Notes: generated from the sequence alone by a model not told the origin. A stretch of 64,000 nucleotides of DNA from Comamonas sp. BIGb0152 (GCF_024809975.1 NZ_JANUDY010000004.1:248001-312000); one strand, 5' to 3'; counted from the first letter of the stretch, positions 8,508 to 18,243 are shown. Program-made: numbers and translations.

Positions 8508-9956
8508 TTAAGCATCCCCGCCATCCGGCGCGGGCTTGACCGGCTCATCCTTGTCGAGCTGGCTGAAGACCAGGGTAGCGGCCAGGGTCATCAAGGCCAC
8601 CGTCAAAAAGGTGGCGTGGATGGCGCGCAGTGATTTGTCCGGGTCGGCCATCCAGCGGTCGGCATAGCCCGACAGCAGAGCGCCGGCCAGGGCCACGCCA
8701 ATGCCCATGGCCAGCATCTGCACCATCGACAACAAGCTGTTGCCGCTGCTGGCAAACTCGCCATCGAGGTCCTTCAGGGTGACCGAGTTCATCGCTGAGA
8801 ACTGCATGGAGTTGAAGCCGCCAAACACAAACAGCTGCAGCAGCAGCAACCACGGCGGCTGACTGGCACTGGTCCAGGCAAAGCTGGCCAGCATGATCGC
8901 CACCATCACCGAGTTGACCTGCAGCACGCGGCGGTAGCCGAAGTGCTGCACCGTCTGTACCGCAAAGCGCTTGACCAGCATACTGCCCAGCACGGTGGCC
9001 AGCATCATCATGCCGGCATTCATCGGCGGCATGCCCAGGCCCACTTGCAGCAGCAAGGGGATCAAAAACGGCGCAGCACCCGTGCCGAAGCGGGCAAACA
9101 AGTTGCCCAGCAGGCCTACACGCAGCGAGCGCACCCGGAACAACAGCGGCGGAAACAAAGGCTCGGCCACGCGCAGCGCATGCATCCAATAACTGGCCAG
9201 GCTGGCTAGGCCAAACACCATCAGCACGACCACCAAGGCCATGCCCAGGCCCATGCCGGACATGCCATCGAGCGCCACCGAAATGGCCACCATGCCAAAC
9301 GACAGCAGCGCATAGCCGACGCCATCAAACTTGCGCGGCACTGTCCAGGTGGTCTCCGGCATCCAGCGGCGCGCGGCCCAGACGCCGAACAGGCCGACGG
9401 GCACATTGATCCAGAAGATCCAGTTCCAGGTCGCCACTTCCACCAGCCAGCCGCCCAGGGTCGGGCCCAGCAAGGGGCCGACCTGGCCGGGAATGGCGAT
9501 AAAGCTCATCGCGCGGATGAAATCCCCCTTGGGGTGGCTGCGCAGCACCGCCAGCCGCCCCACCGGCAGCATCATCGCCCCACCCACCCCTTGCACCACC
9601 CGCGCCGCAATCAAAAAGCCCAGGCTGGGCGAGAGCGCGCACAGCACCGAGCCCAGCACGAACAAGGCAATCGCCCACATGAACACCCGCCGCGTGCCAA
9701 AGCGGTCGGCAATCCAGCCCGAGGCCGGAATCAGCATGGCTGTGGTGAGCGAATAGGCAACGATCACCGACTGCATCTTCAGCGGGCTTTCCCCCAGCGA
9801 ATGCGCCATCGTCGGCAAGGCGATATTCAAGATGGTGGAATCCAGCGACTGCAGAAAAAAAGCAATCGCCACCAGCCACAGCAAACGCTCCTTATGGGGC
9901 GCGATGGGCGCGGGCGGCAGACCGGTGGGCAGATGTGGGGTCAGGGGAGCGGACAT
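8508..9956 (-). CDS. MFS multidrug exporter, DHA2 family, MdtD-like
   Basis: A 482-residue polytopic membrane protein with about 14 predicted helices. It resembles E. coli MdtD closely: FFLQSLDSTILNIALPTMA (motif D1), SGWIADRFGTRRVF (motif A), RVVQGVGGAMMLPVGRLAVL (motif B-like) and PGQVGPLLGPTLGGWLVE (motif C). It likely exports drugs or metabolites by proton antiport. I prefer the ATG at 9956 over the TTG two codons earlier. There is no clear ribosome binding site, and the U-tract of an intrinsic terminator ends four bases before this ATG. The substrate is unknown; the assignment rests on family likeness only. Confidence 0.85.
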   Translation of the reverse strand: MSAPLTPHLPTGLPPAPIAPHKERLLWLVAIAFFLQSLDSTILNIALPTMAHSLGESPLKMQSVIVAYSLTTAMLIPASGWIADRFGTRRVFMWAIALFVLGSVLCALSPSLGFLIAARVVQGVGGAMMLPVGRLAVLRSHPKGDFIRAMSFIAIPGQVGPLLGPTLGGWLVEVATWNWIFWINVPVGLFGVWAARRWMPETTWTVPRKFDGVGYALLSFGMVAISVALDGMSGMGLGMALVVVLMVFGLASLASYWMHALRVAEPLFPPLLFRVRSLRVGLLGNLFARFGTGAAPFLIPLLLQVGLGMPPMNAGMMMLATVLGSMLVKRFAVQTVQHFGYRRVLQVNSVMVAIMLASFAWTSASQPPWLLLLQLFVFGGFNSMQFSAMNSVTLKDLDGEFASSGNSLLSMVQMLAMGIGVALAGALLSGYADRWMADPDKSLRAIHATFLTVALMTLAATLVFSQLDKDEPVKPAPDGGDA

Positions 9957-9960
9957 GGGC

Positions 9961-9990
9961 AAAACAAAAGCCGCTGTTAAACAGCGGCTT
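9961..9990 (-). terminator. Intrinsic terminator after erpA, directly ahead of the MFS start codon
   Basis: The stem AAGCCGCTG / CAGCGGCTT (9968-9976 and 9982-9990) closes a short TTAAA loop and is followed on the minus strand by TTTTGTTTT. It lies 66 bp past the erpA stop and 5 bp before the MFS start codon, so it either ends erpA transcripts or attenuates the MFS gene. Confidence 0.8.
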
Positions 9991-10055
9991 GTGGCAAGGG
10001 ATGGGGCCAGAGGGCAAGCAATGCAGCCATGCCTCCGATCATAGACTGCGCGGGC

Positions 10056-10421
10056 TTATACCGAGAAGCTCGATCCGCAACCGCAGGTGGTGGAGGCGTT
10101 CGGGTTCTTGATCACGAACTGCGCACCCTGCAGGTCTTCCTTGTAGTCGATCTCGGCGCCCAACAGGTATTGGTAGCTCATCGCATCGATCAGCAACGAC
10201 ACGCCATTCTTGCTCATGGTCGTGTCGTCTTCGTTGGCGATCTCGTCAAAGGTAAAGCCGTACTGGAAGCCGGAGCAACCGCCGCCTTGCACGAACACGC
10301 GCAGCTTCAGATCCGGATTGCCTTCCTCGGCGATCAGATCGGCCACCTTGGCCGCAGCGCTGTCGGTAAAGACAATCGGGGTGGGCATTTCCGTCATGGT
10401 GTTTTCAGCAACTTCGCTCAT
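10056..10421 (-). CDS. erpA: Iron-sulfur cluster insertion protein ErpA
   Basis: The frame is open further upstream, but the ATG at 10421 has a good AGGAG ribosome binding site and gives a 121-residue A-type carrier. The three cluster ligands are visible: C49 in GGGCSGFQY and C113/C115 in TTCGCGSSF. ErpA delivers Fe-S clusters to apo-enzymes, including those of isoprenoid synthesis. The order anmK, erpA, rpsI, rplM is the usual one in Burkholderiales, here with an MFS gene inserted. Confidence 0.95.
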   Translation of the reverse strand: MSEVAENTMTEMPTPIVFTDSAAAKVADLIAEEGNPDLKLRVFVQGGGCSGFQYGFTFDEIANEDDTTMSKNGVSLLIDAMSYQYLLGAEIDYKEDLQGAQFVIKNPNASTTCGCGSSFSV

Positions 10422-10598
10422 GGGAGACGACTCCTGTCTTATTTGATGTACTGCAAAGAATGGTACTCCAATCGCATGTTTTTCACAGCCGATGCGCTGG
10501 GTGACGCCAATTGCAGTGTGGGAATACCCTGAAAGGCTTTTGCAGAGTCTGCGCCCACCCTTGGTGACGCGGCTGGTGCAGAGGCTGCAGCCAGCCAT

Positions 10599-10623
10599 AA
10601 AAAAACCGCCCCGTGGGGCGGTT
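10599..10623 (-). terminator. Intrinsic terminator of the rplM-rpsI operon
   Basis: The GC-rich inverted repeat AACCGCCCC / GGGGCGGTT (10604-10612 and 10615-10623) is followed on the minus strand by a U-run (A-run 10599-10605). It starts 20 bp past the rpsI stop codon. Confidence 0.8.
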
Positions 10624-10643
10624 CTTGGCAAGTAGCCCAGCGA

Positions 10644-11036
10644 TTAACGCTTGGAGAACTGCTTTGCGCGGCGTGCAGAGTGCAGACCGACCTTCTTACG
10701 CTCGACTTCACGGGCATCACGGGTCACAAAGCCGGCTTGGCTCAGTTGTGGCTTCAGTGCTGCGTCGTAATCGATCAGGGCGCGGGTGATGCCGTGGCGG
10801 GCTGCACCGGCTTGGCCGGATTCACCGCCGCCGTGGACATTGATCTGGATGTCGAAAGTTTCGACATTGCCGGTCAACACCAGGGGCTGCTTTGCAATCA
10901 TGATCGAGGTTTCACGGCCGAAATATTGCTGAATGTCTTTGCCATTCACAACAATCTTGCCGGAGCCCTTCTTCAGAAACACACGGGCGACGCTGGATTT
11001 GCGACGGCCGGTGCCATTGTTCCAATCACCAATCAT
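10644..11036 (-). CDS. rpsI: 30S ribosomal protein S9
   Basis: 130 residues with the S9 hallmarks: [14 protein letters not shown] near the N-terminus, [20 protein letters not shown] in the middle, and the basic tail ending QFSKR that reaches the ribosomal P site. It lies 11 bp downstream of rplM and is co-transcribed with it, as in nearly all bacteria. Confidence 0.98.
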   Translation of the reverse strand: MIGDWNNGTGRRKSSVARVFLKKGSGKIVVNGKDIQQYFGRETSIMIAKQPLVLTGNVETFDIQINVHGGGESGQAGAARHGITRALIDYDAALKPQLSQAGFVTRDAREVERKKVGLHSARRAKQFSKR

Positions 11037-11047
11037 CTCGGGACTCC

Positions 11048-11476
11048 TTAGATTTCCAGCACTTTAGGCTGTTGGGCGGTGTGAGGATGCTCATCACCAC
11101 CGTAGACCTTCAGCTTCTTGATCATGGCGTAGCCCAGAGGACCCTTGGGCAGCATGCCCTTGACAGCCTTTTCGAGAGCGCGGCCAGGGAACTTCACTTG
11201 CATGTCGCGGAAGTTGGTGGCAGTGATGCCGCCTGGGAAGCCCGAATGACGGTAGTACACCTTGTCCGTGTTCTTGGTACCAGTGACCTTGATCTTGGAG
11301 GCGTTGATGATGACGATGTAGTCACCGGTGTCAACGTGAGGTGTGTAAATGGCTTTGTGTTTGCCGCGCAGACGGAGTGCCACTTCGCTGGCGACACGTC
11401 CGAGCACCTTATCGGTGGCGTCAATCACAAACCACTCGTGTTGCACCTCAGCGGGTTTTGCGCTGAATGTAGACAT
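11048..11476 (-). CDS. rplM: 50S ribosomal protein L13
   Basis: 142 residues; [36 protein letters not shown] and the signature region ending GMLPKGPLG identify L13, an early-assembly protein of the large subunit. First gene of the rplM-rpsI operon. The promoter lies about 180 bp upstream, leaving a long leader with a strong hairpin. Confidence 0.98.
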   Translation of the reverse strand: MSTFSAKPAEVQHEWFVIDATDKVLGRVASEVALRLRGKHKAIYTPHVDTGDYIVIINASKIKVTGTKNTDKVYYRHSGFPGGITATNFRDMQVKFPGRALEKAVKGMLPKGPLGYAMIKKLKVYGGDEHPHTAQQPKVLEI

Positions 11477-11580
11477 GAGTTTTCTCTTTCAATAGAGGGT
11501 TTGGCGAATCCTTTTCCGCGGTCGGTGCTTCTTCTAGACGCAACTCTCGTCGCGCAGGAAGCCTCTTAGGCGGTACTCCC

Positions 11581-11682
11581 TTGCGTGCGGCGCCTGGGCA
11601 CAGCACGCAAAGTCCTCGCCGCGGGATTCATAAAAATCGCTGCGAAGCTCTCCATTATAAAAGTTTTTCGCCAAGACGTAAA
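11581..11682 (-). promoter_or_regulatory. rplM-rpsI promoter and structured leader
   Basis: On the minus strand a -10 box TATAAT (11659-11654) is spaced 17 bp from a -35 box TTTACG (11682-11677), a sigma-70 type promoter. The resulting 5' leader of about 170 nt carries a perfect 8-bp hairpin TTGCGTGC / GCACGCAA (11581-11588 and 11603-11610). The rest of the 332-bp gap between rplM and rlmJ holds no further gene that I can support. Confidence 0.65.
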
Positions 11683-11808
11683 GTGCCTCCTTACATCCCT
11701 GTAAAGGGCCCGATTCGGACATTTTTTTGGTGTTTTTGCGGCCTGTAGCAGCTGCTGCATGCCCCTTTAGAGCCGTAGCGTGGCGCATATCGCTACCATT
11801 GGCGCCCT

Positions 11809-12696
11809 ATGTTCAGTTACCGCCACGCCTTCCATGCCGGCAATCACGCCGATGTGCTCAAGCACACCATCCTGATTGCCTCCCTGCAATACATGACGCA
11901 AAAAGAGGCGGCGCTGGTTGCACTGGATACCCATGCCGGGGCGGGCCTGTACCGCCTGGACGGCGACTACGCCACCACCAGCGCCGAAGCCGATGAGGGC
12001 ATTCGCCGTCTCGAAGGCGCCAAGGACCTGTGCCCCCTGCTGCAGGACTATGTGGACATGGTCAAAGCTTTTAACACCAGCAGCACCTACAAGGTCTACC
12101 CGGGTTCGCCTTTTATCGCGCAGCGTCTGCTGGGCGACCGCGACAAGCTCAAGCTGTTTGAGCTGCACCCCACCGACTGCCGCTCGCTGAGCGGCAACAT
12201 CGCGCAGTTGAAGGCGGGCCGCCAGATCCAGGTGTTGCTGGAAGACGGCTTTGAAGGCATCAAGAAATTCCTGCCTCCGCCATCGCGCCGCGCCTTTTTG
12301 CTCTGCGACCCCAGCTACGAGATGAAGACCGACTACGGCCGCGTCATCGACATGGTGGCCGACAGCCTGCTGCGCTTCCCCACCGGCACCTATGCGGTCT
12401 GGTACCCGATCATTCCGCGCCCAGAAGCGCATGACCTGCCGCGCCGCCTCAAGACCCTGGCCAACAAAGCCGGCAAGAGCTGGCTCAATGCCGAGCTGAC
12501 GGTCAAGAACAGCAAGATCACCACCGCCATGCGCCAGGGCGAAGAAAAGCGCCCCGGCCTGCCCGCCAGCGGCATGTTCCTGATCAACCCGCCCTTCACC
12601 TTGAAGGACCAGCTCAAAGTGGCCCTGCCCCAGATGGCCGAGCTGATGCAGCAAGACAGCAATGCCGGCTATGTGCTGGAGAGCGGCGGCAAGTAA
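11809..12696 (+). CDS. rlmJ: 23S rRNA (adenine(2030)-N6)-methyltransferase
   Basis: The 295-residue protein matches RlmJ (YhiR): it starts MFSYRHAFHAGNHADVLKH, has the SAM-binding motif VALDTHAGAGLY (about residues 38-49), and the catalytic N6-adenine methyltransferase tetrad appears as DPSYE (about 166-170; DPPYE in E. coli). It methylates A2030 of 23S rRNA. It diverges from the rplM operon. Confidence 0.94.
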   Translation: MFSYRHAFHAGNHADVLKHTILIASLQYMTQKEAALVALDTHAGAGLYRLDGDYATTSAEADEGIRRLEGAKDLCPLLQDYVDMVKAFNTSSTYKVYPGSPFIAQRLLGDRDKLKLFELHPTDCRSLSGNIAQLKAGRQIQVLLEDGFEGIKKFLPPPSRRAFLLCDPSYEMKTDYGRVIDMVADSLLRFPTGTYAVWYPIIPRPEAHDLPRRLKTLANKAGKSWLNAELTVKNSKITTAMRQGEEKRPGLPASGMFLINPPFTLKDQLKVALPQMAELMQQDSNAGYVLESGGK

Positions 12697-12747
12697 GCGC
12701 TTGAGGCGGCGGAGGTAGCTGGGGGCAAGGCCCACAGCCACCAACGA

Positions 12748-12784
12748 AAAACGCAGGCCATCCACCAGGATGCGCCTGCGTTTT
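12748..12784. terminator. Bidirectional terminator between rlmJ and rlpA
   Basis: The stem AAAACGCAGGC / GCCTGCGTTTT (12748-12758 and 12774-12784), perfect over 11 bp with a 15-nt loop, supplies U-runs in both directions and separates the convergent genes rlmJ and rlpA. Confidence 0.85.
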
Positions 12785-12804
12785 GTATTCCGGGTTCTGC
12801 AGTG

Positions 12805-13656
12805 TTACTTTTTGCGCCGTGCCGCAGGTGCTGCCTTGGCAGGCTTGGCCCGGGACTTGGTAGCGGGCACTACCGCACGCACGCGGCCATGGTGCTGTGC
12901 TGCCTTGCTGGCATGCTGACCCCGGGGGGCCGCATCACCGGCCAGCGCACCGCTGCCGCGCCGCCCGGCCAGCACAAACGAGGGGCAGCTATCGTCATCG
13001 TCTTCCAAAGTCCACAGCTCCACCGGCTTGATACCCAAGCCCAGCATGCCCAGCTCCTGGGCAGCGCCCTGGCTCAGGTCAATGATGCGGTCGCCCGCAT
13101 AAGGCCCCCGGTCATTGATACGCACGACCACCGCTTTGCCGGTGACCATGCTGCGCACACAGACCTGGGTGCCAAACGGCAGGGTTTTGTGGGCAGCCGT
13201 CAGACCGCCTTTGTCAAAGCGCTCGCCATTGGCCGTCTTGCGGCCATGGAACTGGCCGCCATACCAAGAGGCCATGCCTTGTTGGTCGGAGCTGCGGTAG
13301 GGATCTTGCTTGAGTTCAGAGGGAATATCGGGCACATCCCAGGGGCGGGAGCGGCCATCGATGCTGCTGAGCGGCGCCGAAGGCGGCAGCACCAGGCCCA
13401 AGCCTCGGCGCTCGCCCGCCAGTGCGGCCAGCTCTTCAGGGGCCGTTGTCGTAATTGCGGCCTCTGCCGCTGAGCGCTCGGGTGGGGGCGAAGCGGCTGC
13501 AGGCTTCGCCAGTGGTTGGCTCTCACCGCTGGTCGGCGCAGGCGCTGTCCCCGCGTCATCGCTGGGCACGTGCACGCAGCCGCCCGCCAGCATGGCCACG
13601 CTGACAGCAGCCAGCCAGCACCGGCAGAACGATAGGTTGGATGACGGCAACAACAA
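12805..13656 (-). CDS. rlpA: RlpA-family septal lytic transglycosylase, lipoprotein, without SPOR domain
   Basis: The predicted product of up to 283 residues has a lipoprotein signal ending in the lipobox LAGGC (about residue 27), an Ala/Pro-rich linker, then a double-psi beta-barrel RlpA domain (about residues 125-215: GMASWYGGQFHGRKTANGE, LTAAHKTLPFGT, VVVRINDRGPY with the catalytic His and Asp). RlpA cuts denuded glycan strands at the septum. The C-terminus is a basic tail (KSRAKPAKAAP) in place of the SPOR domain of E. coli RlpA. The start is one of three consecutive TTG codons behind an AGGGAG; the third (13650) has the best spacing. Confidence 0.87.
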   Translation of the reverse strand: MLLPSSNLSFCRCWLAAVSVAMLAGGCVHVPSDDAGTAPAPTSGESQPLAKPAAASPPPERSAAEAAITTTAPEELAALAGERRGLGLVLPPSAPLSSIDGRSRPWDVPDIPSELKQDPYRSSDQQGMASWYGGQFHGRKTANGERFDKGGLTAAHKTLPFGTQVCVRSMVTGKAVVVRINDRGPYAGDRIIDLSQGAAQELGMLGLGIKPVELWTLEDDDDSCPSFVLAGRRGSGALAGDAAPRGQHASKAAQHHGRVRAVVPATKSRAKPAKAAPAARRKK

Positions 13657-13723
13657 CTCCCTGGTCTTTCAGCGTTCGGGCGCAATCAAGGCCACCACGC
13701 TGCAAGATTCCGGGGGCTGTTGG

Positions 13724-14551
13724 TTACAGCCCCAGCCGGTCGCAGATCGCCAGGGTGGCTGCGCTTTGGTTCATGGTGTAGAAGTGCAGGCCCACGGCAC
13801 CACGGCGGCGCAGGTCCTCGCACATCTGGCTCACGACATCCAGCCCAAAGGCGCGGATGCTGGCCACATCATCTCCATAGCCTTGCAGTCGCAGACGAAT
13901 CCAGCGCGGGATCTCGGCACCGCAGGCATCCGAAAAGCGCAGCAGCTGCGTCGATCCGGTGATCGGCATAATACCCGGGATGACCGGCAGGTCTACCCCG
14001 CGTTTTTGTAAATCTTCTTGAAATCTGCAAAAGGCATCCGCGTTGAAGAAGTACTGCGTGATGGCCGAATCCGCACCCGCTTTGACCTTGGCCAGAAAGG
14101 CCTGCAGGTCCGCTTCGGGGTTTCTGGCCTGCGGATGCATCTCCGGATACGCGGCCACTTCGATGTAGAAATCGCTGCCGAATTCGTCGCGAATAAACGT
14201 CACCAAATCACTGGCGTAGTGGAACTCGCCGCCCAGGCCATAGCCGCTGGGCAGATCACCGCGCAAGGCCACCAGGCGCTTGACGCCCATGTCCTTGAGC
14301 TGCTGCAGCTGCGCGCGCACCGTCTGCTTGGTCGCACCCACGCACGAGAAGTGCGATGCCGCGTCAAACCCCTCTTCCAGGATCGCCTTGACCACGCCAA
14401 AGGTGCCCTCTTGCGTGGAGCCGCCGGCCCCATAGGTCACCGAGCAGAACTGGGGCTTGCGCGCATACAGCGCCTGGCGCACCACACGCAGCTTGTCTGC
14501 GCCTTCAGGCGTCTTGGGCGGGAAAAATTCAAAACTGATGGGAAAGGTCAT
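13724..14551 (-). CDS. metF: 5,10-methylenetetrahydrofolate reductase
   Basis: The 275-residue TIM-barrel flavoprotein begins MTFPISFEFFPPKTPEG, with the active-site Glu in the second strand, and has FCSVTYGAGGST, ALRGDLP and ITQYFFNADAF as expected for MetF. It makes 5-methyl-THF for methionine synthesis. I chose the ATG at 14551 (GGAAGA upstream) over the TTG at 14572. The neighbouring genes tlyA and ahcY lie upstream in the same direction, and ahcY recycles the product of methylation reactions, so the locus serves the methionine/SAM cycle. Confidence 0.96.
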   Translation of the reverse strand: MTFPISFEFFPPKTPEGADKLRVVRQALYARKPQFCSVTYGAGGSTQEGTFGVVKAILEEGFDAASHFSCVGATKQTVRAQLQQLKDMGVKRLVALRGDLPSGYGLGGEFHYASDLVTFIRDEFGSDFYIEVAAYPEMHPQARNPEADLQAFLAKVKAGADSAITQYFFNADAFCRFQEDLQKRGVDLPVIPGIMPITGSTQLLRFSDACGAEIPRWIRLRLQGYGDDVASIRAFGLDVVSQMCEDLRRRGAVGLHFYTMNQSAATLAICDRLGL

Positions 14552-14575
14552 GGCCGTCTTCCAAGTCGTCAATAC

Positions 14576-15772
14576 TCAGCGCTCGTTGCGTTTTTTCTGC
14601 TTGCCGCGTGCCGGGCCGGGCTGCCCAAAACTGGCCGCCTCCGGGTCCACATACAGCTCTTGCAGATCGCGTTTGGCACGCATATCGGCACGCGATGGGC
14701 GCTTGGCAGCCACCTTCTTGGCAGGCGCTGCAGGCGCATCCGCGTCCGCAGCGGCAGGCACCACCGCCTTGACGACCGCACCTTGCTGGGCATGCACAAA
14801 GAACTCATGGTTGCCGTCACCGCCATCAATGGCCGAATCCAGCCAGTGCTTGACCTCCAGGCCCAGCTCGGCCAAGCAAGTGCGGATGCGCTGCTCCACT
14901 TCAACGTACAAGGCCTTGTCGCGCACAATGCCGCCCTTGCCAATCTGGCCGGGCTGCAGCTCGAACTGGGGCTTGACCAGCATCAGCAGCTGACCGCCGG
15001 GCTTGAGCACACTCACCACCGCTGGCAACACCAGGGTCAGCGAGATAAAGGACAGATCGCCGGTCACGAAGTCAAACTCCGGGCGGATATCGACGTTCTC
15101 GGTGCCCGGGCGGCGGCGGCGCTCCACAGGGGCCGTGCCTTCGGCCTTGGCGCGCTGCTTGGCACTGCGCTCGGCCTTGAAGTCCTCGATCTCCTGCTCT
15201 TTCGCGTCCTGGCTGTCGTCGTATTCTTCGCTCACCTGGCCGCCATTGCGCATCCAGGCATAGGGGGCGACGGGCTGGGTGTCGTTGTCTTCTTCGTCCA
15301 CGACGATCTCGCACAGCGCCAGCTCACAGGCCGCTTGCAAAGCATCGGCCGTCAGCGCGCGGGCATTGAAGCCTTCCACGCAGACCACGCGCTCATCCCC
15401 GCGCAGGCGTTCGTGCAACTGGGCGGTGCCCACATCCACACCAATCACCTGCTGGGCACCCGCTTGCAGCAGGCAGTCGGTAAAGCCGCCGGTGCTTTGG
15501 CCTACATCCAGGCAACGCAGGTCCTTGACCACCAGGCCGGTCGCCGCCAACGCGCCTTCCAGCTTCAGGCCACCGCGCGAGATGTACTTGGCTTCCGAAT
15601 CATCGAGCAGCTCCACCTGGGCGCCTGCCGGGATCTCGTCGCCGTTCTTGGCGACCTTGATCCACGGGGCCAGCGGGGTCGTGCGCCACTGCACACCGGC
15701 AGCAATCAGGCGCTGGGCCTGCGAGCGGGTCGACGCCAGGCCCGTTTCCACCAAAAACACATCTGCGCGCAT
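14576..15772 (-). CDS. tlyA: TlyA-family rRNA 2'-O-methyltransferase with a long internal insertion
   Basis: The 398-residue protein has an S4 domain (about residues 1-60: MRADVFLVETGLASTRSQAQ), the linker YISRGGLKLEGAL, the SAM motif CLDVGQSTGGFTDCLL (about 88-102) and GDLSFISLTLVLPAVV (about 238-253). TlyA proteins methylate the ribose of C1409 and/or C1920 of rRNA. A charged, low-complexity stretch of about 70 residues (about 158-230) splits the Rossmann domain, and a basic tail of about 50 residues ends the protein, so it is much longer than the usual 245-275. The start at 15772 has AAGGA 7 nt upstream. Confidence 0.88.
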   Translation of the reverse strand: MRADVFLVETGLASTRSQAQRLIAAGVQWRTTPLAPWIKVAKNGDEIPAGAQVELLDDSEAKYISRGGLKLEGALAATGLVVKDLRCLDVGQSTGGFTDCLLQAGAQQVIGVDVGTAQLHERLRGDERVVCVEGFNARALTADALQAACELALCEIVVDEEDNDTQPVAPYAWMRNGGQVSEEYDDSQDAKEQEIEDFKAERSAKQRAKAEGTAPVERRRRPGTENVDIRPEFDFVTGDLSFISLTLVLPAVVSVLKPGGQLLMLVKPQFELQPGQIGKGGIVRDKALYVEVEQRIRTCLAELGLEVKHWLDSAIDGGDGNHEFFVHAQQGAVVKAVVPAAADADAPAAPAKKVAAKRPSRADMRAKRDLQELYVDPEAASFGQPGPARGKQKKRNER

Positions 15773-15860
15773 GCGCGTTCCTTCAATCAAAGCGACTGGC
15801 CCGCAAAGCCGACAAGGCAGCGCTGGGCGTCATCAAAATAAATGCCCCCTGAAAGGGCTG

Positions 15861-15901
15861 CAGCGCCTGCTGGCACCTCAAGAGGATGCCAACAGGCGCT
15901 G
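15861..15901 (-). terminator. Hairpin downstream of ahcY, probable terminator
   Basis: A 15-bp stem with one mismatch (15861-15875 with 15887-15901) begins 16 bp past the ahcY stop. The U-rich stretch on the minus strand comes only about 20 nt later, so this is a weaker terminator candidate than the others in the window. Confidence 0.5.
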
Positions 15902-15916
15902 GGATTACCGCTTCAA

Positions 15917-17347
<1,431 letters not shown>

Positions 17348-17425
17348 GGTTTTCTCCAAAAATTGAATGAAAAACCACGTTCCGCGGAAGAAGGGGAAAG
17401 ACCATCTCACCGCACAGAAAGCGTG

Positions 17426-17518
17426 GGTGAGCGTCGTTGCGAGATGAAATCCGAGCCTCACGCCCCATGGTGGTCTGGCGCCTGGCCAGACTGGGAAACG
17501 TTGCAACGCTCCTCGGAT
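17426..17518 (-). ncRNA. S-adenosylhomocysteine (SAH) riboswitch
   Basis: The minus-strand leader of ahcY contains the conserved SAH riboswitch elements in order: ATCCGAGGAGCGTTGCAACG (17518-17499), then GAGGCTCGGAT (17459-17449) closing helix P1 with ATCCGAG, and GCAACGACGCTCACC (17440-17426), whose ACGCTC pairs with GAGCGT (17512-17507) to form the pseudoknot. Known SAH riboswitches activate ahcY when the toxic by-product accumulates. CTCACC (17431-17426) can instead pair with GGTGAG (17411-17406) just downstream, a candidate expression switch; no clear terminator follows. Placement and gene context support the call. Confidence 0.88.
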
Positions 17519-17526
17519 GGAACGAG

Positions 17527-17532
17527 ATTATA
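17527..17532 (-). promoter_or_regulatory. ahcY promoter -10 box
   Basis: A consensus TATAAT reads leftward at 17532-17527, so transcription would start near 17520, exactly where the riboswitch begins. The -35 region is poor (GGGGTT), and the promoter overlaps the spacer after the kdpE stop codon. Confidence 0.7.
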
Positions 17533-17538
17533 AGGGCA

Positions 17539-18243
17539 TCAGCCCTGTAACCCCACCAGGCGGTAGCCCACTTGCAGCTCGGTGAGCAGATGCCGGGGCT
17601 GGGCCGGCTCGGCCTCGATCTTCTGGCGCAAGTTGGCCATGTGCACACGCAGGTAGTGGGGCCGGTCCAGGTACTCCGGGCCCCAGACCTGCAGCAGCAG
17701 CTGGCGGTGGGTCAGCACCCGGCCCTGGCCGGCGATCAAGGCCGCGAGCAAACGAAACTCAATCGGTGTCAGATGCACCGCCACGCCCGCCTGCTGCACC
17801 TCGTGCGTGGCCAGATCCACCTCCACCTCGCCAAAGCGCACCGTGCTGCCAGGCCGCTCGCCCGCGCTGCGCTGGCCTCGGCGCAGCATCACACGCAGGC
17901 GCGCCAGCAGCTCGGGCACGCCAAAGGGCTTGCTCAGGTAGTCATCCGCGCCGGCATCCAGTGCGGCCACTTTTTCGTCTTCCTGCTCGCGGGCCGAGAG
18001 CACCAGCACGGGCAGGCTGCTCCAGCCGCGCAGCTCGGTGATCACCGTCTTGCCATCGGCATCGGGCAGGCCCAGGTCCAGCACCAGCGCATCGGGCTGC
18101 CGGCTGGCCGCCTCAATCAGGCCGCGCCGGGCGCTGTCGGCCTCAAAGACCTGCCAGCCTTCGTCCTCCATGGCCAAGCGCACAAAACGGCGGATATTGG
18201 GGTCATCATCCACCAAGAGGATGCGGGGGGCTGCAAGCGTCAT
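17539..18243 (-). CDS. kdpE: Response regulator KdpE (OmpR/PhoB family)
   Basis: The 234-residue protein has a receiver domain (residues 5-120) with acidic pocket DDD at 12-14, phospho-acceptor D56 in LVLDLGLPDA and conserved Lys in LSKPF, then an OmpR-type winged helix (about 135-230: VHLTPIEFRLLAALIAGQGR, LRVHMANLRQKIE). The QVGYRL ending and the overall match to KdpE fit the potassium-limitation regulator of kdpFABC. Its partner kdpD is in the window too but ends 7.6 kb away, with a rightward cobalamin cluster between them. The gene starts 112 bp from cobG, which it diverges from. Confidence 0.88.
   Translation of the reverse strand: MTLAAPRILLVDDDPNIRRFVRLAMEDEGWQVFEADSARRGLIEAASRQPDALVLDLGLPDADGKTVITELRGWSSLPVLVLSAREQEDEKVAALDAGADDYLSKPFGVPELLARLRVMLRRGQRSAGERPGSTVRFGEVEVDLATHEVQQAGVAVHLTPIEFRLLAALIAGQGRVLTHRQLLLQVWGPEYLDRPHYLRVHMANLRQKIEAEPAQPRHLLTELQVGYRLVGLQG

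Noticed and set aside
10510..10550. Sequence CTTTTGCAGAGTCTGCGC as a possible fourth copy of the dispersed repeat
   Set aside because: Only about 8 bases of the core match and the GGTCTGA-type part is missing, so it is within chance.
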